A stretch of DNA of 64,000 nt from the NCBI RefSeq assembly GCF_000385175.1, contig NZ_ARQJ01000028.1, positions 103,902 through 167,901 on the forward strand. Reading direction: 5' to 3'. The notes beneath the pieces are model-generated. The model did not search any database. It was not told the origin of the DNA and was given only the letters and a program-made list of their open reading frames with translations. Shown here in pieces: positions 8,760-18,426 of this stretch. Position 1 is the first letter of the stretch. Every line of letters starts with the position of its first letter. The position numbers and the translations under genes are program-made. The DNA is from Salinicoccus albus DSM 19776. GTDB lineage: Bacteria > Bacillota > Bacilli > Staphylococcales > Salinicoccaceae.

Positions 8760-9959
8760 CTATTGTTTGATAAGTTTCTCAGATAATGGTTTGACGCCTA
8801 GGCTTTGGACGACAAGCGAAATCAATACCGCTGCGAAGGACAGGGAGATGATCATATCAGCACCTCCGGAATTCTGTGAATAAAGACTTAGTATCAAGAA
8901 CACGGACATAGAGCCCTTTAAGCCGGACCACGAAATGATGAGGGATTCCCGCCAGCTGATATTCTGCCGCCAGTTCGGGAAAATCTGAGTGCTGCCTGTG
9001 ATGATGATGAAACGAATGATCAGCGACAGGGCAAATATGACGAAAGCGAATCCCCACGCACCGAATAATAATGAATCCGCGGATTGGATACCGATCAGAA
9101 GGAACAGCAGGGACAGGATACTCGGTTCGACGATTTCCCAGAAACCATCGAGTGCATCCCTGAAGTGTTTTTCCTTGATTGTTCTGCCATATTCAAAGGA
9201 CAGTACGATGCCGGCGAATACAGTTGCAAGCACGCCGGATGCCCCGATAAATTCCGTGAGATTAAACCCGCCGTAGGCCACTATGATACTTAGCATGACC
9301 TGGTAAGTACGATTGTGGGTAAAATGGATTACTTTACTCGTCAGCCAGCCGAATGCAACTCCTAGAGCGATGCCGCCGAGGGAGACGAGCAGAAATTCAC
9401 CAAAGAATGAGGCAGCGTTGAATGAGTGTCCGCCTGTCATCATACTAGCCAAAGTCGTGTAAATGACAATACTGGTGCCATCGTTGATCATAGATTCCCC
9501 TTCAACCACTTCTGCAATCTTCTCATTGCCCGAAGCTTTCTTAATAATAGACACGACAGAAGCCGGATCCGTCGGTGTGAGTATCGCTGCAATGAGCAGT
9601 GATTCGATAAACGACAGTGATATAAACAGACCGCTTAATGCGTAAATGGCAGCACCGAGCAGCCCCACGGTCAGCATGATGCCGACAGTCGCCAGGAACA
9701 TGATGATACCTGCATTTTTCCTGAAGCCGGCTGGCGGAAACTGGTAAGCAGAAGTGAACAGCAGCCCTGGCAGGAAGATATGAAATATCATGCTGCCGGT
9801 CACTTCAATGGAATCGAAATAAGGGATGAAAGACAGCCCGATGCCAATCAGCACAAGTACCATAGGAACGGGGAAATTTCCTTTTTTATGGTCAATCGTA
9901 AAGATGATATAACCGATAAGTAAGAGCAGGATGATCTGTGAACTCAACAATGCTTCCAT
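8760..9959 (-). CDS. Monovalent cation:proton antiporter, CPA1 (NhaP) family
   Basis: 399 residues with about 12 membrane helices. Diagnostic residues: TPTDPASVVSI and EGESMINDGTSIVIYT, the TDP and ND motifs of CPA1 exchangers, which carry the ion-binding Asp. The family exchanges cytoplasmic Na+ (or K+) for H+ and supports salt and alkali tolerance, fitting a halotolerant staphylococcal relative. No C-terminal RCK/TrkA domain is present. Start: the ATG at 9959 directly abuts AAAAGGGG, so the in-frame TTG four codons later (9 nt from GGGG) is a credible alternative start. Confidence 0.88.
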   Translation of the reverse strand: MEALLSSQIILLLLIGYIIFTIDHKKGNFPVPMVLVLIGIGLSFIPYFDSIEVTGSMIFHIFLPGLLFTSAYQFPPAGFRKNAGIIMFLATVGIMLTVGLLGAAIYALSGLFISLSFIESLLIAAILTPTDPASVVSIIKKASGNEKIAEVVEGESMINDGTSIVIYTTLASMMTGGHSFNAASFFGEFLLVSLGGIALGVAFGWLTSKVIHFTHNRTYQVMLSIIVAYGGFNLTEFIGASGVLATVFAGIVLSFEYGRTIKEKHFRDALDGFWEIVEPSILSLLFLLIGIQSADSLLFGAWGFAFVIFALSLIIRFIIITGSTQIFPNWRQNISWRESLIISWSGLKGSMSVFLILSLYSQNSGGADMIISLSFAAVLISLVVQSLGVKPLSEKLIKQ

Positions 9960-10075
9960 CCCCTTTTCAACGTTTACTTGCCTGCTGTATAAAATACCCT
10001 GGATTAAGACGGATTAATCAGGGGGACCATTACTTACTCCAGATTGCATTGTTCTGGACGAATGCTTTCATATTT

Positions 10076-10972
10076 CTACTGATCTTCCATCTTCAACGGT
10101 TCCATGCAGTGGCTGATATCATCCCACTCTAAATAATCATATGATTTTCTGAACGATGCATCGAAAAACTGTTTTACATTGCCGGTTTCATTCTGCTTAA
10201 CATCATTTTTGATTTTGTACAGATATTCTGCCATGTCTGAATCGAAGTAACTGCCGCGCGGGAATGAATCATCCACTGCCAATTTATGGTCTTCAACGAA
10301 GGGGTAAGGGAGTGCGAAAAAGGCAGGGTGCTCAAATTTGTCGTCACCGAGCCAGAAACCAAACTCTATCATATGTTCGTCAAATGCAGCCCGTTCAATG
10401 ACCATATTGTCATTGGGGAATGGTTCGAATTTGTCATATAAAAGGATACATGACACATCAAAGGTGCCCCAGAACAGGCCAGGGTGGACTTTTCTTTTAC
10501 GCATCGGGGCAATGAATTGTTTTTCGGCGTTCCATGCGAACTGAAACCATTGGAGAATTTCTTTGGCAGCATTGCTGTCATAATAGTGGTTGGCGGTATC
10601 GTCTTCAAATGGTGTTTTTGATTCCATTTCCTGAGGCATGGTGTTGATGGAGATATCGAAACCTGAAGTAATGATCGTACTGAATAATTCTGAATAGTAT
10701 TGGCTGATGGGCTTTCCGCCAGCCAGTTTGACCATGCGGTCGTTCTCCTCGGTTTTAACGATGATCTGGTCTTTGATCAGATCGGCCTCGATTTCGAAAC
10801 AGGCGCCATCATATTCCAACAGCCCGGTAGTAAAACCGCGTGGGGTAATATCGAGTATCACATGGGCCCATTGGGGTTCCTGCGGCGCATATTCGAGTTT
10901 AATCTTGCCCAGCATCTGGGCAATCAGCTGGAGCGTGGTAATTTCTTCCTTATGTTCAGAGTAGAAACCCAT
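10076..10972 (-). CDS. DUF5996 family protein
   Basis: 298 residues, soluble, rich in aromatic residues. Segments such as WAHVILDITPRGFTTGLL, RKVHPGLFWGTFDVSCILLY and HPAFFALPYPFVED are characteristic of the DUF5996 family, for which no function is established. Start ATG 10972 with AGAGGTG at 6 nt; the ATG three codons earlier overlaps the ribosome-binding site. It stands alone between the antiporter and an acyl-CoA-dehydrogenase-like gene; context gives no functional clue. Confidence 0.75.
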   Translation of the reverse strand: MGFYSEHKEEITTLQLIAQMLGKIKLEYAPQEPQWAHVILDITPRGFTTGLLEYDGACFEIEADLIKDQIIVKTEENDRMVKLAGGKPISQYYSELFSTIITSGFDISINTMPQEMESKTPFEDDTANHYYDSNAAKEILQWFQFAWNAEKQFIAPMRKRKVHPGLFWGTFDVSCILLYDKFEPFPNDNMVIERAAFDEHMIEFGFWLGDDKFEHPAFFALPYPFVEDHKLAVDDSFPRGSYFDSDMAEYLYKIKNDVKQNETGNVKQFFDASFRKSYDYLEWDDISHCMEPLKMEDQ

Positions 10973-11026
10973 TGTTATCACCTCTTATGGATATATTACC
11001 CTTGAGAAGAAAAAATATGCTCAAAT

Positions 11027-11053
11027 AAAAGAGGACTGCTTGTCACAGTCCCT
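11027..11053 (-). terminator. Terminator of the acyl-CoA-dehydrogenase-like gene
   Basis: On the minus strand GGACTG-TGACAAG-CAGTCC followed by TCTTTTATTT, 10 nt beyond the stop codon. Confidence 0.7.
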
Positions 11054-11062
11054 TTGTGTGGT

Positions 11063-12223
11063 TCACTCATCACCAATCGCATTGATCGAGCTTTTCGCCA
11101 GCCCGATGATCACCATATCGTCCATTGGCGGGTTATGCAGCCCTGCACGGACATTACGATAGTAACGCTGCAATTCATTATCTTCCGACAAACTTTTAGC
11201 ACCGACAACACGCATCGCAAGATCGACGATTTCCACTGACTTATTGACCACGGATGTTTTTACGGCGCCAAGCTCACTGCCCATCTGCATACGTGCTTCA
11301 TCTGAAGCTTCATCCCATTTGCGGGCAATTGAATACATAAAGTGTTCCGCTTCAAGCAGGTACATTTCTATACGACCAAGTTTCTCCTGGACATTTGGCA
11401 GCTCTGAAAGGGTCCCTTCAATGCTGTTTGGGGAGTAGCTTTTTGCAAATTTCACTGCCGTATCCTGGGCTGCCCGGGCAATACCGATATATGTGGCAGG
11501 GACATGCAGCAGCCAGCCGGCGGGTGATTTTTTGCCTGGTGTTCTGTAACCGACGAGATCTTCCCCGCTGACACGCACATCTTTCAATATTAAATCATGA
11601 CTGCCTGTCGCCCGCATCGCAATGGAGTTCCATGTCTCATCAATGCTGACGCCCTCAAGTTCAGTGTCGACGAGGAAATCCCCGACTTCTCCGGAGTCAT
11701 CAATTGTTGCGCTGACGACTGCGTATTTAAGCGCCGGTAATAAGGTGCCAAATGTTTTACGTCCGTTGATTATATAATCATCACCGTCTTTGTACGCCGC
11801 TGTTTCAGGTTTGCCACCGCGTGTCGGGCTTCCTGTCGCCGGCTCAGTGGCAAGGTTATTGATCAGTGCGCCATTATGAATCGCCTCGTCAGTGACCCGT
11901 TGATAAACTGCTTCATCCCAAGATTTCTTTTCGCCCAGATCCATGATGATGCCCATATGCCAGCCGATTGCCAGCGCTGTGGAACCATCGTACCTGGCGA
12001 TGGTTTCCTGGTGGCGGAGAAACTCTTCAAGTGAAATGCCGTCCCCGCCATATTCTTTCGGAATTGAGAATCGGGTAAATCCAATTTCCCTTAATGCATC
12101 AATATTCTCCGTCGGAAATGTGATGTTCTCATCATGTTCCCTTGCAGTTTCCTTGAAGGATTTTGCTGTATTTTCCACTGATTTTATACGTGCAGCGACA
12201 TCCTTATCTTTCTCGATTCCCAT
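11063..12223 (-). CDS. Acyl-CoA-dehydrogenase-fold flavoprotein
   Basis: 386 residues with the three-part acyl-CoA dehydrogenase fold: N-terminal helical part (FSIPKEYGGDGISLEEFL), central beta domain (DDYIINGRKTFGT), C-terminal helices (MRVVGAKSLSEDNELQRYYRNVRAG). Members of this subgroup include SfnB/DszC-like FMNH2- or FAD-dependent enzymes used in sulfur scavenging, as well as true dehydrogenases. It is divergently transcribed from an amino-acid-type ABC importer, an arrangement common for cystine or organosulfur utilisation, so a role in sulfur-compound use is plausible but inferred. The catalytic base was not assigned. Confidence 0.75.
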   Translation of the reverse strand: MGIEKDKDVAARIKSVENTAKSFKETAREHDENITFPTENIDALREIGFTRFSIPKEYGGDGISLEEFLRHQETIARYDGSTALAIGWHMGIIMDLGEKKSWDEAVYQRVTDEAIHNGALINNLATEPATGSPTRGGKPETAAYKDGDDYIINGRKTFGTLLPALKYAVVSATIDDSGEVGDFLVDTELEGVSIDETWNSIAMRATGSHDLILKDVRVSGEDLVGYRTPGKKSPAGWLLHVPATYIGIARAAQDTAVKFAKSYSPNSIEGTLSELPNVQEKLGRIEMYLLEAEHFMYSIARKWDEASDEARMQMGSELGAVKTSVVNKSVEIVDLAMRVVGAKSLSEDNELQRYYRNVRAGLHNPPMDDMVIIGLAKSSINAIGDE

Positions 12224-12324
12224 TAATCATACACCATCCTAAAACATATCTTTATCGTATGGATTGCACTCTATTATTTCATTTTTTTATATTCCTTTCA
12301 AGTATACACTTTTTTAATTCCTAT

Positions 12325-12352
12325 TTGACAACTATGAAATAAAGACTATAAT
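12325..12352 (+). promoter_or_regulatory. Sigma-A promoter of the ABC importer operon
   Basis: TTGACA at 12325-12330, 16-nt spacer, TATAAT at 12347-12352: consensus -35 and -10 hexamers. Placed ~50 nt before the ATPase start codon. Confidence 0.85.
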
Positions 12353-12404
12353 ATTCATAACAATTTATTTTAAGAAATTTATGATTAAGGCGGGGTGTAT
12401 CGCG

Positions 12405-13154
12405 TTGCTCAATATAGAGAATCTTTTACTCAGATTAGGCGGCAATGACATTTTAAAAAATATTGATTTGAGTGTTGAGAGCGGAGAGGTGGTCAGCCTG
12501 ATCGGTCCCAGCGGGACGGGTAAAACGAGCTTGCTGCGCTGCATCAACCTGCTTGAAGCACCTTATGCAGGCAGAATGACTTTTGAAAATGATACATATG
12601 ATTTCAGTAAAATATCACAGCGCGACAAACTCAGGTTACGGCGTCAAACGGCCATGGTGTTCCAGCAGTACAACTTATTCAAAAACAAAACCGTGCTCGA
12701 AAATGTCATGGAAGCCCAGGTGTTAGTGCAGAAAAAATCAAAACAGGCAGCTTACGATGAAAGTCTGGACCAATTGGAGAAAGTGGGGTTGAGAAATAAG
12801 CTTGACTCGTATCCGGCCCGGCTTTCCGGCGGGCAGCAGCAGCGCGTTAGTATCGCAAGGGCACTGGCCGTTCATCCGTCGGTCATCCTGTTTGATGAAC
12901 CGACTTCCGCACTTGATCCGGAACTGGTCGGTGAAGTATTACATACCATCAGGGATGTTGCCAAATCCGGTATGACGATCCTGCTCGTGACACATGAAAT
13001 GCGTTTCGCCAAAGATATCTCAGACAGAGTGATTTTCATGGATAACGGTCAAGTTGAAGAACAGGGGACACCGGAAGATATATTCAACCGCTCACAAAAT
13101 CCGCGCACGCGCCAATTCTTAAGTCAATTCTACACGCCAAATTTCGAAATATAG
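12405..13154 (+). CDS. Polar amino-acid ABC transporter, ATP-binding subunit
   Basis: ~250-residue ABC ATPase of the GlnQ/TcyC type. Walker A is GPSGTGKTS, signature [15 protein letters not shown], Walker [15 protein letters not shown]-loop VTHEM. Powers uptake through the two permeases encoded downstream. Start choice: a GGCGGGGTG is ~7 nt before a TTG at 12405 (product [12 protein letters not shown]), while the ATG at 12381 lacks a ribosome-binding site; the track-length alternative adds eight residues. First gene of a four-gene operon with tight spacing (12, 11 and -1 nt). Confidence 0.92.
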   Translation: MLNIENLLLRLGGNDILKNIDLSVESGEVVSLIGPSGTGKTSLLRCINLLEAPYAGRMTFENDTYDFSKISQRDKLRLRRQTAMVFQQYNLFKNKTVLENVMEAQVLVQKKSKQAAYDESLDQLEKVGLRNKLDSYPARLSGGQQQRVSIARALAVHPSVILFDEPTSALDPELVGEVLHTIRDVAKSGMTILLVTHEMRFAKDISDRVIFMDNGQVEEQGTPEDIFNRSQNPRTRQFLSQFYTPNFEI

Positions 13155-13166
13155 TGAGGTGTTCCT

Positions 13167-14003
13167 GTGTCACGTCTGTTCATTCGGATAATTTCGTTAG
13201 GTATTTTCGTATTGTTCCTATCGGCATGCAGCAGTCTTGCTGAATACTCGGATCCTGACGCACGTACGATAAACGTTGCAGTGCCCCAGTCTGCCCGGCC
13301 ATTAAGTTACACGGGCACTGATGGCGAGATGACTGGTTATGAAGTTGAAATATTAAAAGAAGCTGACCGCCGGCTTGAAGAGTATGAATTTAACATTCAG
13401 GGCTCGGATGATGCAGCAGCTGAGATTGGTTTGGATACCGGGCAATATGACATGATCGCCCAGGGGCTGATCTTATCGCCGGAACGTGAAGCGTCGTATA
13501 TCGTTCCCTCTGAAAGTAATGGACCAAGCTTGATGAGGATATATGCCACGGCAGGACTTGAAGATACAGTGAACTCACTTGAGGATCTGCAGGGACGTTC
13601 CATCGTTCCTGTAAGCCCGTCAGGCGGCGTTTTCAACATGCTGAGCAATTATAACGAAGCGAATCCTGATCATGCACTTGAGTTTGACACTTCCGGTGCA
13701 GGCGTGCCGACTTCCAGCCGGCTCCAGGAAGTGGAGTCCGGTGCTTATGATGCCCTGGTCCTGCCCTCTAATCTTGGTCAGCAGGATATCATTGATGCGG
13801 CTGAGTTAGATCTGCATGTCACCGAGCCGATCCAGATTGATCCGACCTATTTCTTAATTCATGATGCGCCGGAGAATGAAGAGTTGTCACGCCAGATCAG
13901 CGAAGTGCTCAAAGATATGAAAGCAGAGGGGTTAATGAGCGAGTTGTCGGAAGAATTTTACGGTGAAGATGTCATGAAGTATGAAGATCAGGTTGAGGAA
14001 TAA
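13167..14003 (+). CDS. Amino-acid ABC transporter substrate-binding lipoprotein
   Basis: 278 residues starting with GTG. Signal peptide with lipobox LSAC (residues ~18-21), so Cys-anchored to the outer membrane leaflet. The mature part is a type-2 periplasmic-binding fold (SBP_bac_3): TGYEVEILKEADRRL near the start and YDMIAQGLILSPEREASYIVPS in the first lobe. Family ligands are polar amino acids or cystine. Ligand not deducible; the divergent flavoenzyme suggests a sulfur compound. Confidence 0.9.
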   Translation: MSRLFIRIISLGIFVLFLSACSSLAEYSDPDARTINVAVPQSARPLSYTGTDGEMTGYEVEILKEADRRLEEYEFNIQGSDDAAAEIGLDTGQYDMIAQGLILSPEREASYIVPSESNGPSLMRIYATAGLEDTVNSLEDLQGRSIVPVSPSGGVFNMLSNYNEANPDHALEFDTSGAGVPTSSRLQEVESGAYDALVLPSNLGQQDIIDAAELDLHVTEPIQIDPTYFLIHDAPENEELSRQISEVLKDMKAEGLMSELSEEFYGEDVMKYEDQVEE

Positions 14004-14014
14004 GGAGGGCGACC

Positions 14015-14728
14015 ATGAATTTTGAATATATGCTCGAAATACTGCCGAGATTTTTCTCGGTCATTCCAGTCACTGCACTTATCATCGCAGTATCCTTCAT
14101 TGCTGGGTTGTTACTCAGCGTTGGTGTGACAATCATCAGAGTGAAAAAGATTCCTGTCTTCAACCGTTTAATGGATATCTATTTGTCATTCACCCGCAGT
14201 GCACCGATATTGCTGCAGCTTTTTATATTCTACTTTGGTATCCCGGTGCTGCTTCAGGCATTCGGCATCGCAGTTACTAATGTGGAGCCAATTGTTGCCG
14301 CAATCGCCTGCCTGGTTTTCTATAACGGGGCGTTCATGTCTGAAATACTGCGCCCTGCGTATCTGGCTATCGATAAAGGACAGTTTGAAGCGGCGGACAG
14401 TCTCGGTTATACCGGTTGGCAGAAGTTCAGCCGGATTACCATGCCGCAGCTCATACCAATCGCACTGCCCGGGATGACGAATGCAATGATTCATCTCATC
14501 CATGATTCATCATTGATTTTTGCGATTGGCGTTGTGGATATTATGGGTCTGGCCAACATCATCGGTTCAGAAACTTATGGGCTCTACCAGGTCGAAGTCT
14601 TCCTGACAGTGGCTGTCATTTACTGGGTGATTTCATTAATTTTTGAACAGCTCGTGAAACTGTTCGATAAGCGTCGCCGAAAAGTACTGAAGTTCGAAGG
14701 CTATACATCAAGTGAGGGGGCCGGCTAA
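14015..14728 (+). CDS. Amino-acid ABC transporter permease 1
   Basis: 237 residues, about five membrane helices. HisM/GlnP-type permease signature SADSLGYTGWQKFSRITMPQLIP (EAA loop, contacts the ATPase) and the start-of-domain motif YLSFTRSAPILLQLFIFYFG. SD AAGGAGGG before ATG. Overlaps the next permease by one base, so the two are translationally coupled and likely form a heterodimer. Confidence 0.92.
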   Translation: MNFEYMLEILPRFFSVIPVTALIIAVSFIAGLLLSVGVTIIRVKKIPVFNRLMDIYLSFTRSAPILLQLFIFYFGIPVLLQAFGIAVTNVEPIVAAIACLVFYNGAFMSEILRPAYLAIDKGQFEAADSLGYTGWQKFSRITMPQLIPIALPGMTNAMIHLIHDSSLIFAIGVVDIMGLANIIGSETYGLYQVEVFLTVAVIYWVISLIFEQLVKLFDKRRRKVLKFEGYTSSEGAG

Positions 14729-15423
14729 TGTTCGATATCAGCGTAGTTTTCGAAAGTATTGTTGAAATCATAAAAGTCGTCCCGTTCACTCTGTTCATGG
14801 CATTTTTAATTCTAATATTTTCTTTGATCTTAGGGTCGTTCATTGCCTGGCTGGAGAGTAAATACATCCCAGTGATTCATCAAATATTGATCGTCATCAA
14901 GTCATTTATACGCGGTACGCCTAATGTGGTACTGCTGTTTTTGATATATTACTCATTCCCTTTTGTTGTGGCAGAAGCGCTCTCCTATATCGGTATTGAA
15001 CTTAACCCTTACAGTTTGAACCCTGTGGTTGTAGTGATTGTCACTTTCAGTGTATGTTATGCAGCATTCCAGTCTGAAATTATTAAAGGGGCACTGCACG
15101 CATTGGATAAACACCAGGTAGAAGCTTCACAATCATTGGGTTACAGTCAGTGGCAGACATTGCGTAAAGTGATCATTCCTCAGGTAATGGCCGAAGCATT
15201 GCCGGATACGATGAACACATTACTGTTAATCATCAAAGCTTTATCACTCGCATTCCTGGTGACCGTCGTAGACATCTTCGCACAGGCGAACCTCGTCGGC
15301 GCAATGACATTCAGTTATCTTGAAGCGTTCACCGCAGCCGCATTAATCTATTGGGTTTTGGGCGGCGCCATTACTTATGCGACGAAAAAAGTCGAAAATC
15401 ATTTGAATCGCGGGTATGTATAG
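14728..15423 (+). CDS. Amino-acid ABC transporter permease 2
   Basis: 231 residues, about five membrane helices. EAA-loop ASQSLGYSQWQTLRKVIIPQ and SFIRGTPNVVLLFLIYY are the matching signatures of the second subunit of a heterodimeric HisQM-type channel. The start ATG overlaps the stop of permease 1 (TAATG). Last gene of the operon, followed by two hairpins. Confidence 0.92.
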   Translation: MFDISVVFESIVEIIKVVPFTLFMAFLILIFSLILGSFIAWLESKYIPVIHQILIVIKSFIRGTPNVVLLFLIYYSFPFVVAEALSYIGIELNPYSLNPVVVVIVTFSVCYAAFQSEIIKGALHALDKHQVEASQSLGYSQWQTLRKVIIPQVMAEALPDTMNTLLLIIKALSLAFLVTVVDIFAQANLVGAMTFSYLEAFTAAALIYWVLGGAITYATKKVENHLNRGYV

Positions 15424-15456
15424 AAAATGATCTGGGATATGATCCCGGCTAAAAAT

Positions 15457-15497
15457 GAAACCCGCCGGGTCAGAACTTTTCTGAGCTGGCAGGTTTT
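15457..15497 (+). terminator. Terminator of the ABC importer operon
   Basis: Imperfect hairpin: ACC-GCC...TCAGA / TCTGA...GGC-GGT followed by TTTTTATAA. Confidence 0.65.
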
Positions 15498-15565
15498 TAT
15501 AATTTTCGTACTTTTTAACAACAAAATGCTCTAAATAATAAATTGAATTCAAATTTTTGGTTTGC

Positions 15566-15594
15566 ACCTCACATATTTATGAGGTGTTTTTTTT
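15566..15594 (+). terminator. Second terminator upstream of the sorbitol operon
   Basis: ACCTCA-N8-TGAGGT followed by G and eight T residues; insulates the sorbitol operon from upstream transcription. Confidence 0.75.
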
Positions 15595-15644
15595 ATGAAT
15601 TAATCCCCTGGTTTTCTTTAATCTGCACAAAAAGGAAAATTAAT

Positions 15645-15659
15645 TTTGTAATCGCTTTA
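15645..15659 (+). promoter_or_regulatory. Candidate cre (CcpA) site for the sorbitol operon
   Basis: TTGTAATCGCTTTA matches the catabolite-responsive-element consensus TGNAANCGNTNNCA except at the terminal C. It lies ~55 nt before srlD, as expected for repression of a secondary-sugar PTS operon by glucose. Confidence 0.5.
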
Positions 15660-15712
15660 TATTATCATTGAAATACACATAAGTATTAGATTAATTACAG
15701 GAGGTCCTGCTC

Positions 15713-16507
15713 ATGGGAAATTGGCTGGATATTGAAGATAAAGTTGTTGTAGTTACTGGGGGTAGTTCTGGGATTGGCAGACAGATTGTGAAATCACTGC
15801 TGGAAAATGGTTCTATTGTTTATAATGCAGATATGAAAGATAATCCGATTGATCATACAGATTATAATTATCTGAAAACAGATGTTACCAGTGAAACTGA
15901 AGTAATGGTATCTGTTGAAAAAATTATCTCAGAACAAAATAAGATCGATGTCTTAGTAAATAATGCCGGTATTAATCTTCCACGGATGCTGGTTGATCAA
16001 AAGAATGAAAAACCTGAATATGAAATTAATGTTAATGATTTAGACTTAATGCTCAATGTTAATTTAAAAGGGCCTGTGTTATTCAGCAGAGAAGTGTCCA
16101 GACAATTTATAAAACAAAATTCAGGTGTAATCATCAATATTTCCAGTGAAGCTGGTCAGGAAGGTTCACAAGGTCAGAGTATCTATTCCGCTACCAAAGC
16201 TGCACTCATTGGATTTACGAGAAGCTGGGCTAAGGAACTGGGCAAGCATAATATAAGAGTAACAGCTATAGCGCCGGGGATATTGGAAGAAACCGGGTTA
16301 AGAACGTCTCAATATGAAGAAGCGTTGGCTTATACCAGAAATACCACTATTGAAGGATTGAATAGTGATTATTCCAAATCGATACCTATTGGAAGAATTG
16401 GCGAGTTGGATGAAATTGCTGATCTTGTATGTTATCTAAGTTCTGAAAAATCCAGTTATATTACAGGTACAACGATTAATATTTCCGGAGGTAAATCCAA
16501 AGGTTAA
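15713..16507 (+). CDS. srlD: Sorbitol-6-phosphate 2-dehydrogenase (SDR family)
   Basis: 264-residue short-chain dehydrogenase: NAD motif TGGSSGIGRQ, NNAG, catalytic Ser (NISSEAGQEG) and YSATK (Tyr/Lys). Oxidises sorbitol-6-phosphate, delivered by the adjacent EII Gut PTS, to fructose-6-phosphate. The gene order dehydrogenase-regulator-GutM-EIIC-EIIBC-EIIA equals the gutFRMCBA layout of lactobacilli, which fixes the substrate better than the SDR sequence alone. SD AGGAGG is 7 nt before ATG. First gene of the operon, downstream of a cre-like site. Confidence 0.88.
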   Translation: MGNWLDIEDKVVVVTGGSSGIGRQIVKSLLENGSIVYNADMKDNPIDHTDYNYLKTDVTSETEVMVSVEKIISEQNKIDVLVNNAGINLPRMLVDQKNEKPEYEINVNDLDLMLNVNLKGPVLFSREVSRQFIKQNSGVIINISSEAGQEGSQGQSIYSATKAALIGFTRSWAKELGKHNIRVTAIAPGILEETGLRTSQYEEALAYTRNTTIEGLNSDYSKSIPIGRIGELDEIADLVCYLSSEKSSYITGTTINISGGKSKG

Positions 16508-16542
16508 TTGTATAGTAGAATTCGTAAAAGGAGAGTGTTTCT

Positions 16543-18426
16543 ATGTTAAACAAAAATCATATAAAGATAATAGATATGCTCCTTTTCGAAAATATATCTA
16601 CTAAGGAATTGTCGCATTATATAAATATTTCAGAGAGAACGTTATCAAACTATATTAATCAAATTAATGAATCTTTTTCAGATAAATTGAGTATCGTCAA
16701 GGTTCATGGCTTTTACAATGTTTTAATATTTGATGAAAAAGGTTTAAGGGACAAACTACAAATCCTTCGTGATGAAATTGATGAAGAGGAAGAAGTGGGT
16801 GATAAAAGAGCAGAGCAGGCATTTCAAATGTTAATCAAGAATTCTGTAAGCACTATAGATGAACTGGCAGATCAATTATTCTTAAGCAAAAGTGTAATTA
16901 ACAATATTTTAAATGAAGTTAAGAAAACAGTCGAACAATATAATATTGTGATTGAAGGGAGGCCGAATGTTGGGCTTGTGGTAAAGGGCAGTGAATATAA
17001 AATTAGGAAAGTTCTTACAGAATGCTTTTATATTCACTATGAAGAAACTGCTCTGCCTGAGCATCTCCTTGAGCATCTTAAGAAACTTAAAGAGCAGTAT
17101 AAGCTGGAAGATGAAGCATATTCGAGAGTGATAGTATCTATAAAAGTGACTTTGGACAGGTTGAACCATGGAAACTATATTGATGAACATTTAAATATAG
17201 ATGATCAGGTATTTCTATCTAATGATTATCACAACTTTGAATGGTTACTGTCTTATATTGATAGGATATATGAGGTTGAAAATCCAAGGTATGAAATTTT
17301 ATTGATTGTTTTACAACTTTATGGTCGTAGAGCATCAGTTATAGATGAAATTCTAGAAGAAGATGATGATTTCTTAATTCAGAAAATTATTGATAAAACG
17401 ATTCATGATATCAATGATTTATTCTCAATAAAAATTAATGAAAATCTGTTCAGCAAAGATATACGACTTCATATAAAGTACTTAATCAACAGGCTTTTGT
17501 TTGATGTGAAAATAAGTAATGAATCTGTTGGGAATGTAAGACAGAAATTCCCATTTGCATATGAATTGTCAAAAGTGCTTGCGAATAACGTTGAGGAAGA
17601 AGTTGGAGTTACTATCCCTGTCAACGAGCTCGATTTTTTATCTATTTATTTTAGTATTTTTTTAGATGAACTGGATCAAAAAATTAAAGATATAAAATCT
17701 GTAGCAATAGTTACAAATCAGGGGCTAAGCACCTCAAAAGTTATAAAAAAGAACTTGGAACAAATCTTAAAAGAGGAAGTTCAGATTTCAGTTCTAACTC
17801 CGAATGAAATAGATGAAGAAAGTATTCAATTATTCGATCTCATCATATCAACAAAAAAAGCTAATCGTCTGTTCAATAAGGTTATATATATAGAAGATAT
17901 TTTGGATAAACAGCAATTACAACTCAAAATTGAACAATTCCTCATATATAAAGATGTAAGCAATATCAAATTATTCAACCAAAGTATCCTTTTCGATACC
18001 TTGTCAGAAAAAGATGTTTATCATTTTAACAGCAAAAATAACTACTTTGATATTATTGAGTACCTTGCCAATGACTTAGTTGAAGAAGAGAGGGTTCAAC
18101 CAGCATTCCCTGAAGAAGTGATCCAGAAAGAGAAGTTCCAAGTAAACATTAATAATACTTTGGGGTTTCCCCATACATCTCATGTAAAAAGTGGGATTCA
18201 AGTCAAATTGGCAATTATAAAAGGGCCTCTGGATGACTATAAAGATGTCAAATTAATCATTCTTATGGCAATACCAGAAAAAAATTTGAATGAAGGAATA
18301 CTAATACGCTTGTACGAAGAAATTTTGACTTTAGCTAATAGTAACTATCTGATGAAGCAGGTTAATCAGGACACAGGATTCAGAGAGTTAGCTTATTTAC
18401 TAAATCAGGAAATGAGGAAATCTTAA
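16543..18426 (+). CDS. gutR: PRD-containing transcriptional activator of the sorbitol operon
   Basis: 627 residues, multidomain BglG/MtlR-type regulator: two N-terminal winged-helix DNA-binding domains (~1-60 and ~80-150), two PRD domains (~190-400) with phosphorylatable His residues, an EIIB-like segment (~395-480) and a C-terminal EIIA-like domain (~490-627) that retains an H-x-SHVKSG region. Activity is presumably set by PTS phosphorylation, coupling transcription to sorbitol transport. It overlaps gutM at the stop/start junction. Assigned as GutR by architecture and operon. Confidence 0.88.
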   Translation: MLNKNHIKIIDMLLFENISTKELSHYINISERTLSNYINQINESFSDKLSIVKVHGFYNVLIFDEKGLRDKLQILRDEIDEEEEVGDKRAEQAFQMLIKNSVSTIDELADQLFLSKSVINNILNEVKKTVEQYNIVIEGRPNVGLVVKGSEYKIRKVLTECFYIHYEETALPEHLLEHLKKLKEQYKLEDEAYSRVIVSIKVTLDRLNHGNYIDEHLNIDDQVFLSNDYHNFEWLLSYIDRIYEVENPRYEILLIVLQLYGRRASVIDEILEEDDDFLIQKIIDKTIHDINDLFSIKINENLFSKDIRLHIKYLINRLLFDVKISNESVGNVRQKFPFAYELSKVLANNVEEEVGVTIPVNELDFLSIYFSIFLDELDQKIKDIKSVAIVTNQGLSTSKVIKKNLEQILKEEVQISVLTPNEIDEESIQLFDLIISTKKANRLFNKVIYIEDILDKQQLQLKIEQFLIYKDVSNIKLFNQSILFDTLSEKDVYHFNSKNNYFDIIEYLANDLVEEERVQPAFPEEVIQKEKFQVNINNTLGFPHTSHVKSGIQVKLAIIKGPLDDYKDVKLIILMAIPEKNLNEGILIRLYEEILTLANSNYLMKQVNQDTGFRELAYLLNQEMRKS

